Source: Synechococcus sp. AG-679-C18
Lineage (GTDB): Bacteria > Cyanobacteriota > Cyanobacteriia > PCC-6307 > Cyanobiaceae
Assembly: GCA_003210755.1 (NCBI GenBank)
Contig: QCUL01000004.1
Coordinates: forward strand, 46,712 to 110,711
DNA length: 64,000 nucleotides
Reading direction: 5' to 3'
Shown here: positions 29,038-39,282 of the stretch, one piece after another
Position numbering within the stretch: position 1 is the stretch's first letter
Layout: each line of letters begins with the position of its first letter
Notes under the pieces: generated by a model
Databases searched by the model: none
The model's input: only the letters and a program-made list of their open reading frames with translations
Told to the model about the DNA's origin: nothing
Program-made: the position numbers and the translations under genes

Positions 29038-30627
29038 TCAGTGAAGAAAGTGGCGGCGTCCTGTTAGCACCATGGCCAAACCAAGCTCATCGCAGGCTTT
29101 GATCGAATCAGCATCCCGAAGGCTTCCACCCGGATGAATAACGGCCTTAATTCCATGGCTAGCGGCGAGCCGCACGGTGTCGTCAAAAGGGAAGAAGCCG
29201 TCGCTGGCAAGCACAGCCCCCATGGCCTGCTCTCCAGCAGCCCCTAAGGCAAGTCGAGCAGATCCGACTCTATTCATCTGCCCAGCTCCAACCCCAAGAC
29301 TCTGGCCATCTCGAGCCACCAAAATCGCATTGGATCGCACATGACGCACGAGCTTCCAGGCAAAGCGGAGATCCGCTTGTTCAGCTGCTGTGGGTTGACG
29401 GTTGCTAACAACCGTCCAGCCGGAGGGATCAATCGGTTCATCGTCGAGATCCTGCACGAGCAAACCTCCAAGCACGCTACGGACATGATCTTTAGCGGCG
29501 GCATCAATCGCCTCAGGAGGCAATTCGAGAAGGCGGAGATTACTTTTAGATGCCAAAATTTCACGCGCTTCGGCGCTGTAACCAGGCGCAACAACGCATT
29601 CAAGGAACAAGCTGGTCAGCTCCTTAGCGGCAAGGCCGTCGACCGGACCATTCAAAGCCACGATGCCACCGAAGGCGCTGATCCGATCTCCATCAAGAGC
29701 CCGTGTCAGTGCTGCCGCCACTCCATCACCAACGGCGACACCACATGGATTCGTGTGTTTTACCACCACAGCAGCGTCTTGCTCAGCACGATGAGAACCT
29801 GCTGAGCCATAACCGAACTCTCGAACCGTGGCTAGTGCCGCTTCCAAATCGAGCAGGTTATTGGTGCTCAGCTCCTTTCCTTGAAGCTGATTGGCTCCAC
29901 CCCATCCGGCGGGGCTGCTGTACCAAACAGCATTTTGGTGAGGATTCTCCCCATAACGCAACGTCTGCCGAAGCGGCAAGGCTTCCAGCCATGGCAGCGA
30001 TGCTGCACAGGGCGCTGCACTGGCAGAGGATTGCAGCTCCTGGCGAGATTGCATCCAGCGACTGATGGCGACATCGTAGGCAGCCGTGTGGGCGAAAGCC
30101 TCGAAGGCCAACTGACGGCGTACGTTTGCATCCACGTCTCCAGCCCTTCCAGACATCGCTGCCAGAAAATTGTTGTACTGCTCAGGACTTGTCAGCACAG
30201 CGACATGAGCATGATTCTTGGCAGCAGAGCGGACCATCGAAGGACCGCCGATATCGATATTTTCGATTGCACTATCCCAACTCACATCAGGTGCTGCCAC
30301 TGTTTCCCTGAACGGGTAAAGGTTCACCACAACCACATCAATGAGCTCGATCTTCTGCACAAGAAGATCCTCCTCATGAGTCGGATCTCCTCTTTTCGCC
30401 AATATTCCTCCGTGAATTCGAGGATGAAGGGTTTTGACTCGGCCGCCAAGAATCTCAGGTGCACCGGTGTGATCCGCAACTCGTGTCACGGGCAATCCAG
30501 CCTCTTCAAGAACTTTGGCCGTTCCACCACTTGACAGGAGTTGATAGCCGTGGAGCCGATGGAGAGCCTCCGCGAGGGGCACCAACCCTCTTTTGTCAGA
30601 TACGCTCAGCAGGGCAGTTAGAGCCAT
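29038..30627 (-). CDS. purH: Bifunctional AICAR formyltransferase/IMP cyclohydrolase
   Basis: Carries out the last two steps of purine synthesis to IMP. The N-terminal cyclohydrolase domain (about residues 1-190) contains [19 protein letters not shown] and [16 protein letters not shown]. The C-terminal formyltransferase domain contains [14 protein letters not shown] and [12 protein letters not shown]. The 529-residue length is standard. Confidence 0.97.
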   Translation of the reverse strand: MALTALLSVSDKRGLVPLAEALHRLHGYQLLSSGGTAKVLEEAGLPVTRVADHTGAPEILGGRVKTLHPRIHGGILAKRGDPTHEEDLLVQKIELIDVVVVNLYPFRETVAAPDVSWDSAIENIDIGGPSMVRSAAKNHAHVAVLTSPEQYNNFLAAMSGRAGDVDANVRRQLAFEAFAHTAAYDVAISRWMQSRQELQSSASAAPCAASLPWLEALPLRQTLRYGENPHQNAVWYSSPAGWGGANQLQGKELSTNNLLDLEAALATVREFGYGSAGSHRAEQDAAVVVKHTNPCGVAVGDGVAAALTRALDGDRISAFGGIVALNGPVDGLAAKELTSLFLECVVAPGYSAEAREILASKSNLRLLELPPEAIDAAAKDHVRSVLGGLLVQDLDDEPIDPSGWTVVSNRQPTAAEQADLRFAWKLVRHVRSNAILVARDGQSLGVGAGQMNRVGSARLALGAAGEQAMGAVLASDGFFPFDDTVRLAASHGIKAVIHPGGSLRDADSIKACDELGLAMVLTGRRHFLH

Positions 30628-30687
30628 GGCAGCAGGACGAAAAACAGCGATTGAGCCAACCTACGCAGCAACGTTGCACCAAATGCC

Positions 30688-31293
30688 ATGGCTGCTGATC
30701 TAGTCCGCCAAACCGCAGAGAATGCTCGTGCACGACTGGTTCTCCTTCATGGGTGGGGCGCCGATGCAAACGACCTGATGCCGCTCGGAATAGCGCTCGC
30801 CGAGGAGATCACCACACCCATGGAGATCATTGCCCTGCAAGCCCCTCAATTCCAGGCCCAAGGGACTGGTAGACAGTGGTATGGACTCTTTCCCGCAGAC
30901 TGGGCCTCCGTTCCCACAGCTATTGCTGGATTGAAGCAGCGCATCAACAACCTTGGCTCAGAGGAGATCCCCCTGGAAGCAACGGTGTTGTTGGGGTTTT
31001 CTCAAGGAGGTGCAATGGCATTGGCTACCGGCTGTGACTTACCACTCGCTGGATTAATTGCTTGCAGCGCCTATGCCCATCCCAACTGGCAGGCACCAAT
31101 CATTCGCCCACCTGTGCTTCTTCTACATGGACAGCAAGACAACGTGGTGCCACTGACAGCATCCATGTCGCTGAGGAACGAACTTGCAGACGGGCATCAA
31201 TCATGTGATTACTGCAGTTTTGATGGTGGTCACATCATCCCTGCCGAGGCTCAGGAGCAAATGAAAAAAGCTCTCAAGCATTGGCTGAATTGA
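30688..31293 (+). CDS. Carboxylesterase/phospholipase-type alpha/beta hydrolase
   Basis: A 201-residue alpha/beta hydrolase. The N-terminal LVLLHGWGADANDLMPLG provides the oxyanion region, the nucleophile lies in LLGFSQGGAMAL, the acid in LLLHGQQDNVVPL, and the His in FDGGHIIPAE. This is the complete catalytic triad of the acyl-protein-thioesterase/YpfH-like group. The natural ester substrate cannot be read from sequence. Divergent from purH with about 60 bases between starts. Confidence 0.88.
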   Translation: MAADLVRQTAENARARLVLLHGWGADANDLMPLGIALAEEITTPMEIIALQAPQFQAQGTGRQWYGLFPADWASVPTAIAGLKQRINNLGSEEIPLEATVLLGFSQGGAMALATGCDLPLAGLIACSAYAHPNWQAPIIRPPVLLLHGQQDNVVPLTASMSLRNELADGHQSCDYCSFDGGHIIPAEAQEQMKKALKHWLN

Positions 31294-31343
31294 CCAGCAC
31301 AAATGACTTGAAAGCTTAGAAATGAAAGATCAAGAAGAAAAAA

Positions 31344-31712
31344 TCAAACGAATGCGTATTCGTACTCTTCCATTTCTTCCCAGTCGTCAGAAGCAAGGTC
31401 TAACCCTTCAAAAATTATTTCTTCACCCACATGATCAACAATGGAACGGAGGGAAGGGAACAAAAAGTGGTTTTCCTCGGCGTATTGAGCGCTAAACAGA
31501 CCTTTTTCACCCCAGAAAAATCGATCTGTGGTGTGTTCATTACGGCGCACGTTCACCAATGCTGGAGGCATTAAAACGCCTTCAGCGATATAACGACGAG
31601 CCGCTGTAACGGGCTTGTGTTCACCGGTTTCGAGATGATGGGTCGGCACATGCGCCAGCACACGCTGACCAGCGAGGCGGCGACGACTAATCCTCTTGCG
31701 TTTTTTGGACAT
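31344..31712 (-). CDS. DUF3155 family protein
   Basis: A 122-residue protein from ATG 31712 (MSKKRKRISRRRLAGQRVL). It has a very basic N-terminus, the conserved HHLETGEHKPVTAARRYI block, and an acidic C-terminus (DDWEEMEEYEYAFV). It matches cyanobacterial DUF3155. The basic head suggests nucleic-acid or ribosome binding, which is inference only. An in-frame extension up to 31790 looks non-coding. Confidence 0.78.
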   Translation of the reverse strand: MSKKRKRISRRRLAGQRVLAHVPTHHLETGEHKPVTAARRYIAEGVLMPPALVNVRRNEHTTDRFFWGEKGLFSAQYAEENHFLFPSLRSIVDHVGEEIIFEGLDLASDDWEEMEEYEYAFV

Positions 31713-32099
31713 TGAGCAAAATCCCTGTTCAGGGAGTGAGAGGGGGCTGTCAAGAAAGATCGATACCGCTTGAAAACGGAAAAGGATCAAGAGAGACGCT
31801 CGAAGAGCATCGTGACGTCAGCGAATGGAAAGATTGATCGCGCGGCCAAAACCACGCCATCAATAAATAGACACCATTGCTTTCAACGGCGTAAAGCCGA
31901 TGACAACAGGAGACACATCAACCTCTGCTGTAACCTAGTTAGCAACGAATGTGCAACACGAGCAGAATCGACAGGAAATCGGCACTTCAACGAAGAGCAC
32001 CATTGGCCGATTTAACGATCTTAAGACTTTTTCCTGAATTGGCAACCTCAAGCCAACCAGCCTGCCCTTCCGTCTGTATCCAGGCCTACAGCTTCACGA
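31713..32099. other. Intergenic region with no gene recognised
   Basis: 387 bases between the divergent DUF3155 and histidine-kinase genes. It should hold both promoters. I see no ORF with family resemblance, tRNA or clear terminator; a short CGGCGTAAAGCCG hairpin is the only obvious structure. Confidence 0.5.
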
Positions 32100-33248
32100 A
32101 TGCAGTTGTCCAACCGGTTCACAACCTTGGTCCAGCAGCAGCTACAGAGTTTTTCTTGTGATGAGGCACTTGAAAAGCTTGTCGTATACGTGGCTCAAAG
32201 CAATGAGGGCGAAGCTCCCAGCCTCACGATGCTGGATCAGTGGCCTCCGGACGGTGGCCGACTGCCGGCGATAGCAGACGATCCAACACTGCGAATCCCA
32301 GCACCAGAGCGTCACTGGTTTCCGCTTCGTCATGACGACCTGCTACTGGGAGTCCTAAGGGCAGAACAGCGAAGGGGGAGGGAATGGCCAGACCATCTCG
32401 AGCGCCGCCTACAAGCCAGTGCCTCGGCACTGGCTTACAGCCTTGGCCTTGAACTGGAATGCGGTCGGCTACTTGAAGAGCTCCACCAACAACGCCAACA
32501 AATGAACCTTGTGGTTCATCAATTGCGAAACCCGCTGGCAGCGTTAAGGACTTACGCGCAGCTACTTCTTCGCCGTCTTGGACCTGAGCATCTCCAACGC
32601 CCACTGGTAACAGGACTCCTTCAAGAACAGGAACAGTTGAACCGCTACATCGCCTCCTTGGATCTCATCGGCCAAGAGAACTTGCCCCATCGCCCCGAAA
32701 CCCCTGCTCCACTGCTGCTACCACAGGTCACGACCGAAGCACCAGAGCTGACAATCGAAAGGCTGCTCAGACCACTGATCGAACGCGCCGGGGCGACCGC
32801 AGCACTCCAGAGCCGAGTCTGGCGTTCTCCAACCAACTGGCCTGCATGGACTCAAGAGATCAGGCCTAGTGCAGACGGAGTGGTGTCGGAGATCGTCGCC
32901 AACCTGCTTGAGAACGCTTTTCGTTATAGCCCAACAGGCTGTCCACTAGGCCTCAGTCTTTTCGAGCTCAGCATTGTGATCTGGGATGAAGGCCCCCCCA
33001 TCCCAGATCATGAGCGAGAGGTGATCTTCCACAAAGGCAAACGGGGAAGCCGAAACAAGGATCAACCCGGCTCAGGACTAGGGCTCGCCCTCGCTCGAGA
33101 TCTCGCCGAAGAAAGGGGAGGCTCCCTCGTCCTAGAAACCAATCCCAGCCGATTTGATCTCAGTCTCCCAAGCCGAGGGAATGCGTTCCGCCTCAGCCTC
33201 CCCCAGAGCCAACTAGAGGAGCCAACAAAGCCATCAGAAGCAAAATGA
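32100..33248 (+). CDS. Sensor histidine kinase, Hik2/CSK-like
   Basis: A 382-residue soluble kinase. Residues 1-120 look like a degenerate GAF sensor domain. The H box is MNLVVHQLRNPLAALRTYAQLL, whose HQLRNPLAALRT core resembles cyanobacterial Hik2 and plastid CSK. The ATPase domain has an N box (NLLENAFRYSP), G1 (DEGPPIPDHE) and G2 (GSGLGLALARDL). Hik2/CSK respond to plastoquinone redox state and salt in other species. No response regulator is adjacent. The last 56 bases overlap convergent cobS. Confidence 0.75.
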   Translation: MQLSNRFTTLVQQQLQSFSCDEALEKLVVYVAQSNEGEAPSLTMLDQWPPDGGRLPAIADDPTLRIPAPERHWFPLRHDDLLLGVLRAEQRRGREWPDHLERRLQASASALAYSLGLELECGRLLEELHQQRQQMNLVVHQLRNPLAALRTYAQLLLRRLGPEHLQRPLVTGLLQEQEQLNRYIASLDLIGQENLPHRPETPAPLLLPQVTTEAPELTIERLLRPLIERAGATAALQSRVWRSPTNWPAWTQEIRPSADGVVSEIVANLLENAFRYSPTGCPLGLSLFELSIVIWDEGPPIPDHEREVIFHKGKRGSRNKDQPGSGLGLALARDLAEERGGSLVLETNPSRFDLSLPSRGNAFRLSLPQSQLEEPTKPSEAK

Positions 33249-33957
33249 AGGTTTCGCTGAGCATCACAACCGCCCCGTAGCCGTCACCGGTCATCCCACC
33301 CAAGCGCCGACCCAACCACTCAGCGACGAGAATCGAGCACAGCACACAAATTGGAACACTCAACAGTGGCAGCTGCTTCAGCAGAGGACTCCCCAGCACC
33401 AGCAGGATGAGCGTCGGGACAGCTTCCCCAAGCCCTTTGTGGTGTTTCCGGTGAAAACCAGCAGTTCCATTCACGCGTAAGTAAGCGAAACGCGCCATCG
33501 CCCAAAGCGGCGATACGCGTGCCAAAGCGCTGGCGACAATCAGAGCCATCGGGACCATGGGACCCAACCGCACCAGAGCAGCAAACTGCAGCAGCAACAC
33601 CAACACCAACAACTGCACACCACTGGCACCAATGCGGCTGTCCTCCATTGCCTCAAGGCAATGCTCGGGGCCCGCCGCGAGACCATCTCCTGTGTCCACC
33701 AGCCCATCGAGATGAAGCCCACCGGTGAGCCAAAGCCCAAAGGCCAATACAACCGGTACAAGAGCGACTTGAGGCCATCCCAATCCAGACAAAAGCCACC
33801 ACATTCCCGCTTGCAACCCACCAATCACAAAACCGATCCAGGGTGCAAACCGAGCAATACGCTCGAAACTTGGCTGGGGCCAGGGCCAGGCGGGCAGCAC
33901 CGAATAAAAAATCCAGGCACCAACCAAATCGCGCAGCCAGGCGGGGGCAGAAGGCAT
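33193..33957 (-). CDS. cobS: Adenosylcobinamide-GDP ribazoletransferase (cobalamin synthase)
   Basis: The membrane enzyme that joins the lower ligand to adenosylcobinamide-GDP in the late steps of cobalamin or pseudocobalamin synthesis. The family block GGLHLDGLVDTGDGLAAG near residue 80 and MEDSRIGASGV are clear, and GGMTGDGYGAVVMLSE near the end matches CobS. 254 residues and about six membrane segments fit. Together with the CobO-like gene at 3 kb it shows that corrinoid genes are scattered here. Confidence 0.94.
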   Translation of the reverse strand: MPSAPAWLRDLVGAWIFYSVLPAWPWPQPSFERIARFAPWIGFVIGGLQAGMWWLLSGLGWPQVALVPVVLAFGLWLTGGLHLDGLVDTGDGLAAGPEHCLEAMEDSRIGASGVQLLVLVLLLQFAALVRLGPMVPMALIVASALARVSPLWAMARFAYLRVNGTAGFHRKHHKGLGEAVPTLILLVLGSPLLKQLPLLSVPICVLCSILVAEWLGRRLGGMTGDGYGAVVMLSETFILLLMALLAPLVGSGGG

Positions 33958-34016
33958 GGCCTAGACCCTTGTACCGACACTGCTCACCGTAAATTGGTGC
34001 GTTGCACAGAGGGCCT

Positions 34017-35135
34017 GTGTTCAAGTTCGAGATTCAGGCCACTTGCCGAAATACAGATGCCCGCTGCGGTTCCTTTCAAACACCTCACGGTTTAGTCACA
34101 ACACCCCGATTCATGCCCGTGGGCACTCTCGGCACCGTGAAAGGTGTAACCACCTCTCAACTCGCCGCGACCGGTGCCCAAATGGTGCTGTCCAACACCT
34201 ATCACTTGCATCTCCAGCCTGGTGAAGAAATCGTTGCCGAGGCAGGCGGGCTCCATCGTTTTATGGGTTGGGACGGCCCGATGCTGACCGATTCGGGAGG
34301 ATTCCAGGTGTTCAGCCTCGGTGACCTCAACCGAATTGATGACGAAGGGGTGGACTTCCGCAACCCTCGCAACGGCAGCCGCATCCTGCTTACCCCAGAG
34401 CGTTCGATGCAGATCCAAATGCGCCTCGGCGCAGATGTAGCGATGGCCTTCGATCAATGTCCGCCTTACCCAGCCACCGAAAACGATGTCGCAGAGGCAT
34501 GCCGGCGCACGCATGGCTGGTTGGCTCGCTGTGCAGCGGCCCATAACCGAGAAGATCAAGCTCTCTTTGGAATTGTGCAGGGAGGTTGCTTTCCTCACTT
34601 ACGCGATCTGAGCGCGAGGACGGTGGCGGACTTCAACCTGCCTGGCATCGCCATCGGCGGCGTCAGTGTTGGGGAGCCGGTAGAGGAGATGCATCAGATC
34701 GTGCGACAGGTCACACCCCTGTTACCTGCTGATCGTCCCCGCTACCTCATGGGCATTGGCACCCTTCGCGAGATGGCGGTGGCCGTTGCGAATGGAATTG
34801 ACCTCTTTGATTGCGTTTTGCCCACCCGTCTAGGCAGGCATGGCACCGCTCTGGTTGGGGGCGAGCGCTGGAATCTCCGCAATGCACGCTTCCGGCATGA
34901 TCACACTCCCTTAGATGAAAGCTGCCCGTGCCCTGCCTGCCGCAACCACACCCGTGCCTATCTTCATCATCTAATCCGTAGTGAGGAACTGCTCGGCCTC
35001 ACGCTCTTGAGCCTGCACAACCTCACTCATCTCATTCGATTTACAACCGCTATGGAGCAGGCCATTCGTGATGGTTGTTTTTCAGAGGATTTCGCTCCAT
35101 GGGAGCCGGGCTCTAGAGCTCATCACACGTGGTAG
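34017..35135 (+). CDS. tgt: tRNA-guanine transglycosylase
   Basis: Exchanges the wobble guanine of GUN anticodons for preQ1. Motifs include the catalytic-site [44 protein letters not shown], and zinc ligands in [18 protein letters not shown]. The start is set at GTG 34017 ([10 protein letters not shown]) because the homologous N-terminus begins there; a TTG at 34002 adds five residues. It lies 30 bases upstream of psbK, a pairing common in cyanobacteria. Confidence 0.95.
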   Translation: MFKFEIQATCRNTDARCGSFQTPHGLVTTPRFMPVGTLGTVKGVTTSQLAATGAQMVLSNTYHLHLQPGEEIVAEAGGLHRFMGWDGPMLTDSGGFQVFSLGDLNRIDDEGVDFRNPRNGSRILLTPERSMQIQMRLGADVAMAFDQCPPYPATENDVAEACRRTHGWLARCAAAHNREDQALFGIVQGGCFPHLRDLSARTVADFNLPGIAIGGVSVGEPVEEMHQIVRQVTPLLPADRPRYLMGIGTLREMAVAVANGIDLFDCVLPTRLGRHGTALVGGERWNLRNARFRHDHTPLDESCPCPACRNHTRAYLHHLIRSEELLGLTLLSLHNLTHLIRFTTAMEQAIRDGCFSEDFAPWEPGSRAHHTW

Positions 35136-35165
35136 CGTCCCAGCTTCGTCCATGAATTCGCCGGG

Positions 35166-35309
35166 ATGGCTGTTTACACCCTCGATCTGCTGGCCCAACT
35201 ACCTGAGGCCTATCAAGCCTTTGGTCCGCTGATCGACATCCTGCCGATCATTCCACTCTTCTTCCTTTTGCTTGCTTTTGTTTGGCAGGCCTCTGTTGGC
35301 TTCCGTTGA
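35166..35309 (+). CDS. psbK: Photosystem II protein PsbK
   Basis: A 47-codon gene from ATG 35166 to TGA 35307-35309. It starts [20 protein letters not shown] and ends [10 protein letters not shown], with the LPEAYxxFxPLxDxLPxIP pattern and single membrane helix of PsbK. It encodes a precursor of the small PSII subunit next to CP43. Its last 62 bases overlap the 3' end of the convergent glycosyltransferase gene. Confidence 0.96.
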   Translation: MAVYTLDLLAQLPEAYQAFGPLIDILPIIPLFFLLLAFVWQASVGFR

Positions 35310-36033
35310 CCAGAACAGACCAAACAAAATGGGGGAGTGCCAGATATCTTCTCCATCGGCTTGGCTCCTGCAAAAACCTATACAGCCATTCGATTTGTAG
35401 TCGACTTGCCCATTGAGGGGCGCGTTGCTTGGTTCCTGCCCATACATCAAAGCTTCCACCCACACCCATCCAGACACCTGCTTGGTTGCTCTTAAGGCGT
35501 TGAGCCCAAAGTTCTTGACGTGGAACCCCAAGTGCGACAAAAACCAGATCTGGGTTGAGCTCGGTCAATTGCGCCTCTAACCCTGGCCAGGCGTCCTCAG
35601 CGAGATAACCATGTTGAGAAAATACGAGGCGCAATTCAGGGCGCTCGACCATCAAACGCTCCTTCAATCGCTCCATCACATTTGGAGCTGCGCCTACGAG
35701 AGCCACTGACCAGCGGTGAGCCTCGGCATAACGCAAGAGATCCCAAGCCAACTCAATACCAGGGCTCCGACGAACGCGCACACCCTGTAGTCGAAGGGCC
35801 CATACAACTCCAGCGCCGTCAGGGACCACCAGATCGGCGCCATCAATCACCGCAGCCAAGCGAGGGTTCGAGCGAGCCGCCATGGTCATCTCGGCATTGA
35901 GTGTCACGATTTGCCCTCCCCCATCAGCATGGACCCCGATTGCCGCAGCAGAGACATCGCGGCAAGCATCAACTGGCACGCCGAGCACATGGAAGCGACG
36001 TTGATCACGCGGACCGGCGCTGGTGATATCCAT
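35248..36033 (-). CDS. WecG/TagA/CpsF-family glycosyltransferase
   Basis: A 261-residue GT26-family protein from ATG 36033 ([10 protein letters not shown]). Motifs include [60 protein letters not shown] and [19 protein letters not shown]. The family adds ManNAc or ManNAcA to GlcNAc-PP-undecaprenol, the step after WecA. The C-terminal end shares 62 bases with psbK. A longer start at 36159 would run over the neighbouring gene and is not preferred. Confidence 0.9.
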   Translation of the reverse strand: MDITSAGPRDQRRFHVLGVPVDACRDVSAAAIGVHADGGGQIVTLNAEMTMAARSNPRLAAVIDGADLVVPDGAGVVWALRLQGVRVRRSPGIELAWDLLRYAEAHRWSVALVGAAPNVMERLKERLMVERPELRLVFSQHGYLAEDAWPGLEAQLTELNPDLVFVALGVPRQELWAQRLKSNQAGVWMGVGGSFDVWAGTKQRAPQWASRLQIEWLYRFLQEPSRWRRYLALPHFVWSVLVNGSQQRPAKQKQAKGRRVE

Positions 36034-39000
36034 CCAGAAATCGACTGCGAGAGAGAATTTAGATCCGGTCGCCTGGAAGGCCACGGTTTTGTCGCATCCG
36101 AACCCTAAGGAGCAACACGAGCTACGCCTAGAAAAGCTCAAGAGCCTTGATGTCGCCATCGAAGCGGTGCTCTTAAAACGTCAGCATCCAGTGAGCGGAT
36201 TGCTTCCAGCCAGCACGGCTAACACCGTTCACGGAAACTATGGAGACGCCTGGGTCCGTGACTGCGTGTACTCGATTCAGTGCGTTTGGGGCCTAGCCAT
36301 TGCCCATCGCCGCCTTCACGGAACAACAACCCAACGCAGCTGGGAGCTCGAACAGAGGGTTCTGGGGCTGATGCGTGGCTTACTCAACTGCATGATGCGC
36401 CAAGCCGCGAAAGTGGAGCGCTTTAAGTACAGCCTCGATCCGCTCGACGCTCTGCATGCCAAGTACAACAGCGCAAGCGGCGACGAAGTTGTTGCCGATG
36501 ACGGTTGGGGGCATCTGCAGCTTGATGCGACATCGCTTTTTTTATTGCAGCTCGCTCAACTCAGCCGCGGCGGTCTAGCCGTGATTCGCAACCGCCATGA
36601 GGTGGCTTTCATTCAAAACCTGGTGTATTACGTATCTCGGACATACCGCGTGCCTGACTACGGAATCTGGGAACGGGGAGACAAGGGGAATCAAGGCCTT
36701 CCAGAACGAAATGCAAGCTCCGTTGGCATGGCCAAAGCAGCCCTAGAGGCTCTCGATGGCGTGGATCTATTCAGCTCCCACGGCGATGGATCAATGCAGG
36801 TGCTCATTCCCCAAGGCGCTGTCGTTCGGCTGCGTCGGGCCCTCAAAGGACTGCTGCCTAGAGAATCCGCCAGCAAGGAAGTTGACAGCGCTTGTCTCTC
36901 CGTGGTCGGTTACCCAGCTTGGGCAGTGGAGGAGGCAGACCTTGCTGAGAGAACCGTCCAGAGAATCCGACGCGAGCTTGGAGGACCTTATGGATACAAA
37001 CGCTTCCGACGCGATGGGCATCAAACCGTTGTCGAAGACGTCAGTCGTCTGCATTACGAACGGGCGGAACTCGTCAACTTCGAAGGTGTTGAATCGGAAT
37101 GGCCTCTCTTCCTTGCCTACGAGCAGCTAACGGCCTGCTGTGAAGAGCGTTGGACTGACGCGCACCACTGGCAAGAGAGGCTCAAGGTCCTGCAAGTAGA
37201 GCGCAATGGCCAGCACCTTTATCCCGAGCTTTATCTCGTGCCAGATAGTGCAGTGGAGCTGGAACGGCGGACACCCGGCAGCCAAAGACGACTTGCTAAC
37301 GACAACGTACCTCTGCTCTGGACTCAAAGCCTTGCCTGGCTTGGAGAAATGCTGATCGAAGGACTGATCGAACCTGCCGACCTTGATCCTTGCGGTCGCA
37401 GGTTACGAGCAGAGCTCGGCGCCGATCAGGTCCTGGTCGCACTGGCACCAACTAGCAGCGAACTCTCTGACGAACTCAAAGAACGTGGGCTGCCAGTCAG
37501 TGATCCCCTGACCTGCCCGATCAAGGTGGTGCCATCAAGCACACTCAACGATCGCTTCAACGCAGTTGGAGGCGATGAAGCCCTCAGTCTGAGCGGTCAA
37601 CCGATGCTCCGCCCCGAAACATCAGATACAGCCCGCCTCTATCGAAAGGGACAAGAGCAGATTGCTGCCCTACCTGCTGTCTTGGAAGAAGACATTTTTT
37701 TCGTTAGTCACGACCCACGTCAACTCATGGAAACGGTCATCAATGAACTCCATTTGCTGCAGCGGCATTGGCGCGGTGTTGGGTCACCATTGTTGCTGAT
37801 CCCGGTTGGATCCACCCTGCTGAAAAAAAGTTCAGAGTTACTGGTGGAGCTCACCACCCGCCTGCAATCAGGGCGCATTGAAAACATCCCTGTTTGCTTC
37901 AGCGATCTCGAAACACTCGCTCACAAAGCTCAATGGGTCAATCTCCCAGCCGTCGCGGAGAGCAACAACGTCAATCAACGGTCCGATGCGGCCCTATTGC
38001 TAAAAGAATCCACCGACTTCAGCGACCTCACTGCAGCCCAGGAACAGGAGCTTGATGACATCCCCATTGGTCAACTCCGCGATCGGCTCTGGAATAGCCG
38101 TTCGCTGCGAGAACAAGCAGAGGTGCTCGAACTTCTTAAACGCCAACTCGGCAGTAGAGCCATTCTTAGTGGACCTCAAGGCACACCAATCGAGCTGACC
38201 ACACTGCTGGAAGAGATCTACCACCGTGGGCTGAACCAGGAAGACTGGAATGTGGCTCGCCGCTGCGCTGGCGCAATGGGGCTCGTCCATCCGCAGCTTG
38301 AGGATGCTGTCATAGACCTGCTCAGCCGCCAGAAGCAAGTCGTGGTGGGGCGGAACTACACGAGGGATTCCCGACTCAGCGCCCCTGCCTCAAGCCAGGC
38401 AATTGCTGCACTCATTGAACGCACCTGCGGCAGCGATGGACGAGAGCGAATGCTTCAGCAGGAAATATTGGTCGCTCTCGATGGCCTTGCCCGTCGAGAA
38501 CCGGAAAAACTGAAGGGCACCCTCACCTTGCAGCTGGGCCAGCTGCTGCTGCTGCTCACCTCAGAATTGGCAGCAGAGAGACAACTGAGCCAGGACGAAG
38601 CCTTCGAAACGCTGTGCTGCGAAGCTCCGCATGCGATCAGTCTTCGTCTCCAATCTCTCCTTAACGATGTAGACCATGCCAGAGCAGCATTACAGCGCAG
38701 CGAATTGCTTCACCTGCGCGGACACGTGCAGTGGACTGTTCCTGAACCTCTTGAGGAACAGCCCAGTGGATGCGACTGGTTGCAGCACCGCACGCGATTG
38801 GGGTCCCTGCAACAAGTTCCGAAGGAGTTCTATGCAGGGATCTGGTCCTTACTCCATCACTGCCGTGGATTGGTGATCGGCGACAAGCTGGAAAGACGCA
38901 ATCGTCTGACCAGTTCACTGCTTCTGGAGAAAACTCCTGGGGAGCGCAACTTCGCCATTCAGGTTGAACACCTTCTCAGTCGTATCGAAGCTGCTGAGTA

Positions 39001-39274
39001 CCGCCAACTCTGCACAGAGAGTCTGCTATCACTCATGGCCTTCGCAATGACCAATCCAGGCATGCGTTTCGAAGATGACATCGCTTTAGATGTGGTGATT
39101 GGCCATGCCGTAAGAGTGGGATGGCAGAGCACCAACCCCAACCTGGACGTCAGTACTTACAGCCAGCACAAGGCTTCTGCCTGGGCTCAATTTTACAAAG
39201 CATCACCAGCACAATGCCGCCTGTGGCAGATCGAGGCGCTACGCGAGCTGGCAGAACAAGAAGGCCTGATTTGA
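36023..39274 (+). CDS. Phosphorylase-kinase-regulatory-subunit-like protein (GH15 fold)
   Basis: A 1083-residue protein. From about residue 35 it follows the eukaryotic phosphorylase b kinase alpha/beta subunits block by block: PVSGLLPASTANTVHGNYGD, AWVRDCVYSIQCVWGL, LMRGLLNCMMRQAAKVERFK, HAKYNSAS, DDGWGHLQLDATSLFLLQLA and ERGDKGNQGLPERNASSVGM, then KAALEALDG. This region is a glucoamylase-like (GH15) barrel. The C-terminal half (about 600-1083) is helical. Eukaryotic relatives scaffold a kinase; no kinase gene is seen here, so the cyanobacterial role is unknown, possibly glucan binding or glycogen control. The start is uncertain: ATG 36023 overlaps the divergent glycosyltransferase start by 11 bases, and TTG 36089 is possible. 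Confidence 0.85.
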   Translation: MISIQKSTARENLDPVAWKATVLSHPNPKEQHELRLEKLKSLDVAIEAVLLKRQHPVSGLLPASTANTVHGNYGDAWVRDCVYSIQCVWGLAIAHRRLHGTTTQRSWELEQRVLGLMRGLLNCMMRQAAKVERFKYSLDPLDALHAKYNSASGDEVVADDGWGHLQLDATSLFLLQLAQLSRGGLAVIRNRHEVAFIQNLVYYVSRTYRVPDYGIWERGDKGNQGLPERNASSVGMAKAALEALDGVDLFSSHGDGSMQVLIPQGAVVRLRRALKGLLPRESASKEVDSACLSVVGYPAWAVEEADLAERTVQRIRRELGGPYGYKRFRRDGHQTVVEDVSRLHYERAELVNFEGVESEWPLFLAYEQLTACCEERWTDAHHWQERLKVLQVERNGQHLYPELYLVPDSAVELERRTPGSQRRLANDNVPLLWTQSLAWLGEMLIEGLIEPADLDPCGRRLRAELGADQVLVALAPTSSELSDELKERGLPVSDPLTCPIKVVPSSTLNDRFNAVGGDEALSLSGQPMLRPETSDTARLYRKGQEQIAALPAVLEEDIFFVSHDPRQLMETVINELHLLQRHWRGVGSPLLLIPVGSTLLKKSSELLVELTTRLQSGRIENIPVCFSDLETLAHKAQWVNLPAVAESNNVNQRSDAALLLKESTDFSDLTAAQEQELDDIPIGQLRDRLWNSRSLREQAEVLELLKRQLGSRAILSGPQGTPIELTTLLEEIYHRGLNQEDWNVARRCAGAMGLVHPQLEDAVIDLLSRQKQVVVGRNYTRDSRLSAPASSQAIAALIERTCGSDGRERMLQQEILVALDGLARREPEKLKGTLTLQLGQLLLLLTSELAAERQLSQDEAFETLCCEAPHAISLRLQSLLNDVDHARAALQRSELLHLRGHVQWTVPEPLEEQPSGCDWLQHRTRLGSLQQVPKEFYAGIWSLLHHCRGLVIGDKLERRNRLTSSLLLEKTPGERNFAIQVEHLLSRIEAAEYRQLCTESLLSLMAFAMTNPGMRFEDDIALDVVIGHAVRVGWQSTNPNLDVSTYSQHKASAWAQFYKASPAQCRLWQIEALRELAEQEGLI

Positions 39275-39282
39275 ATGAAGAA

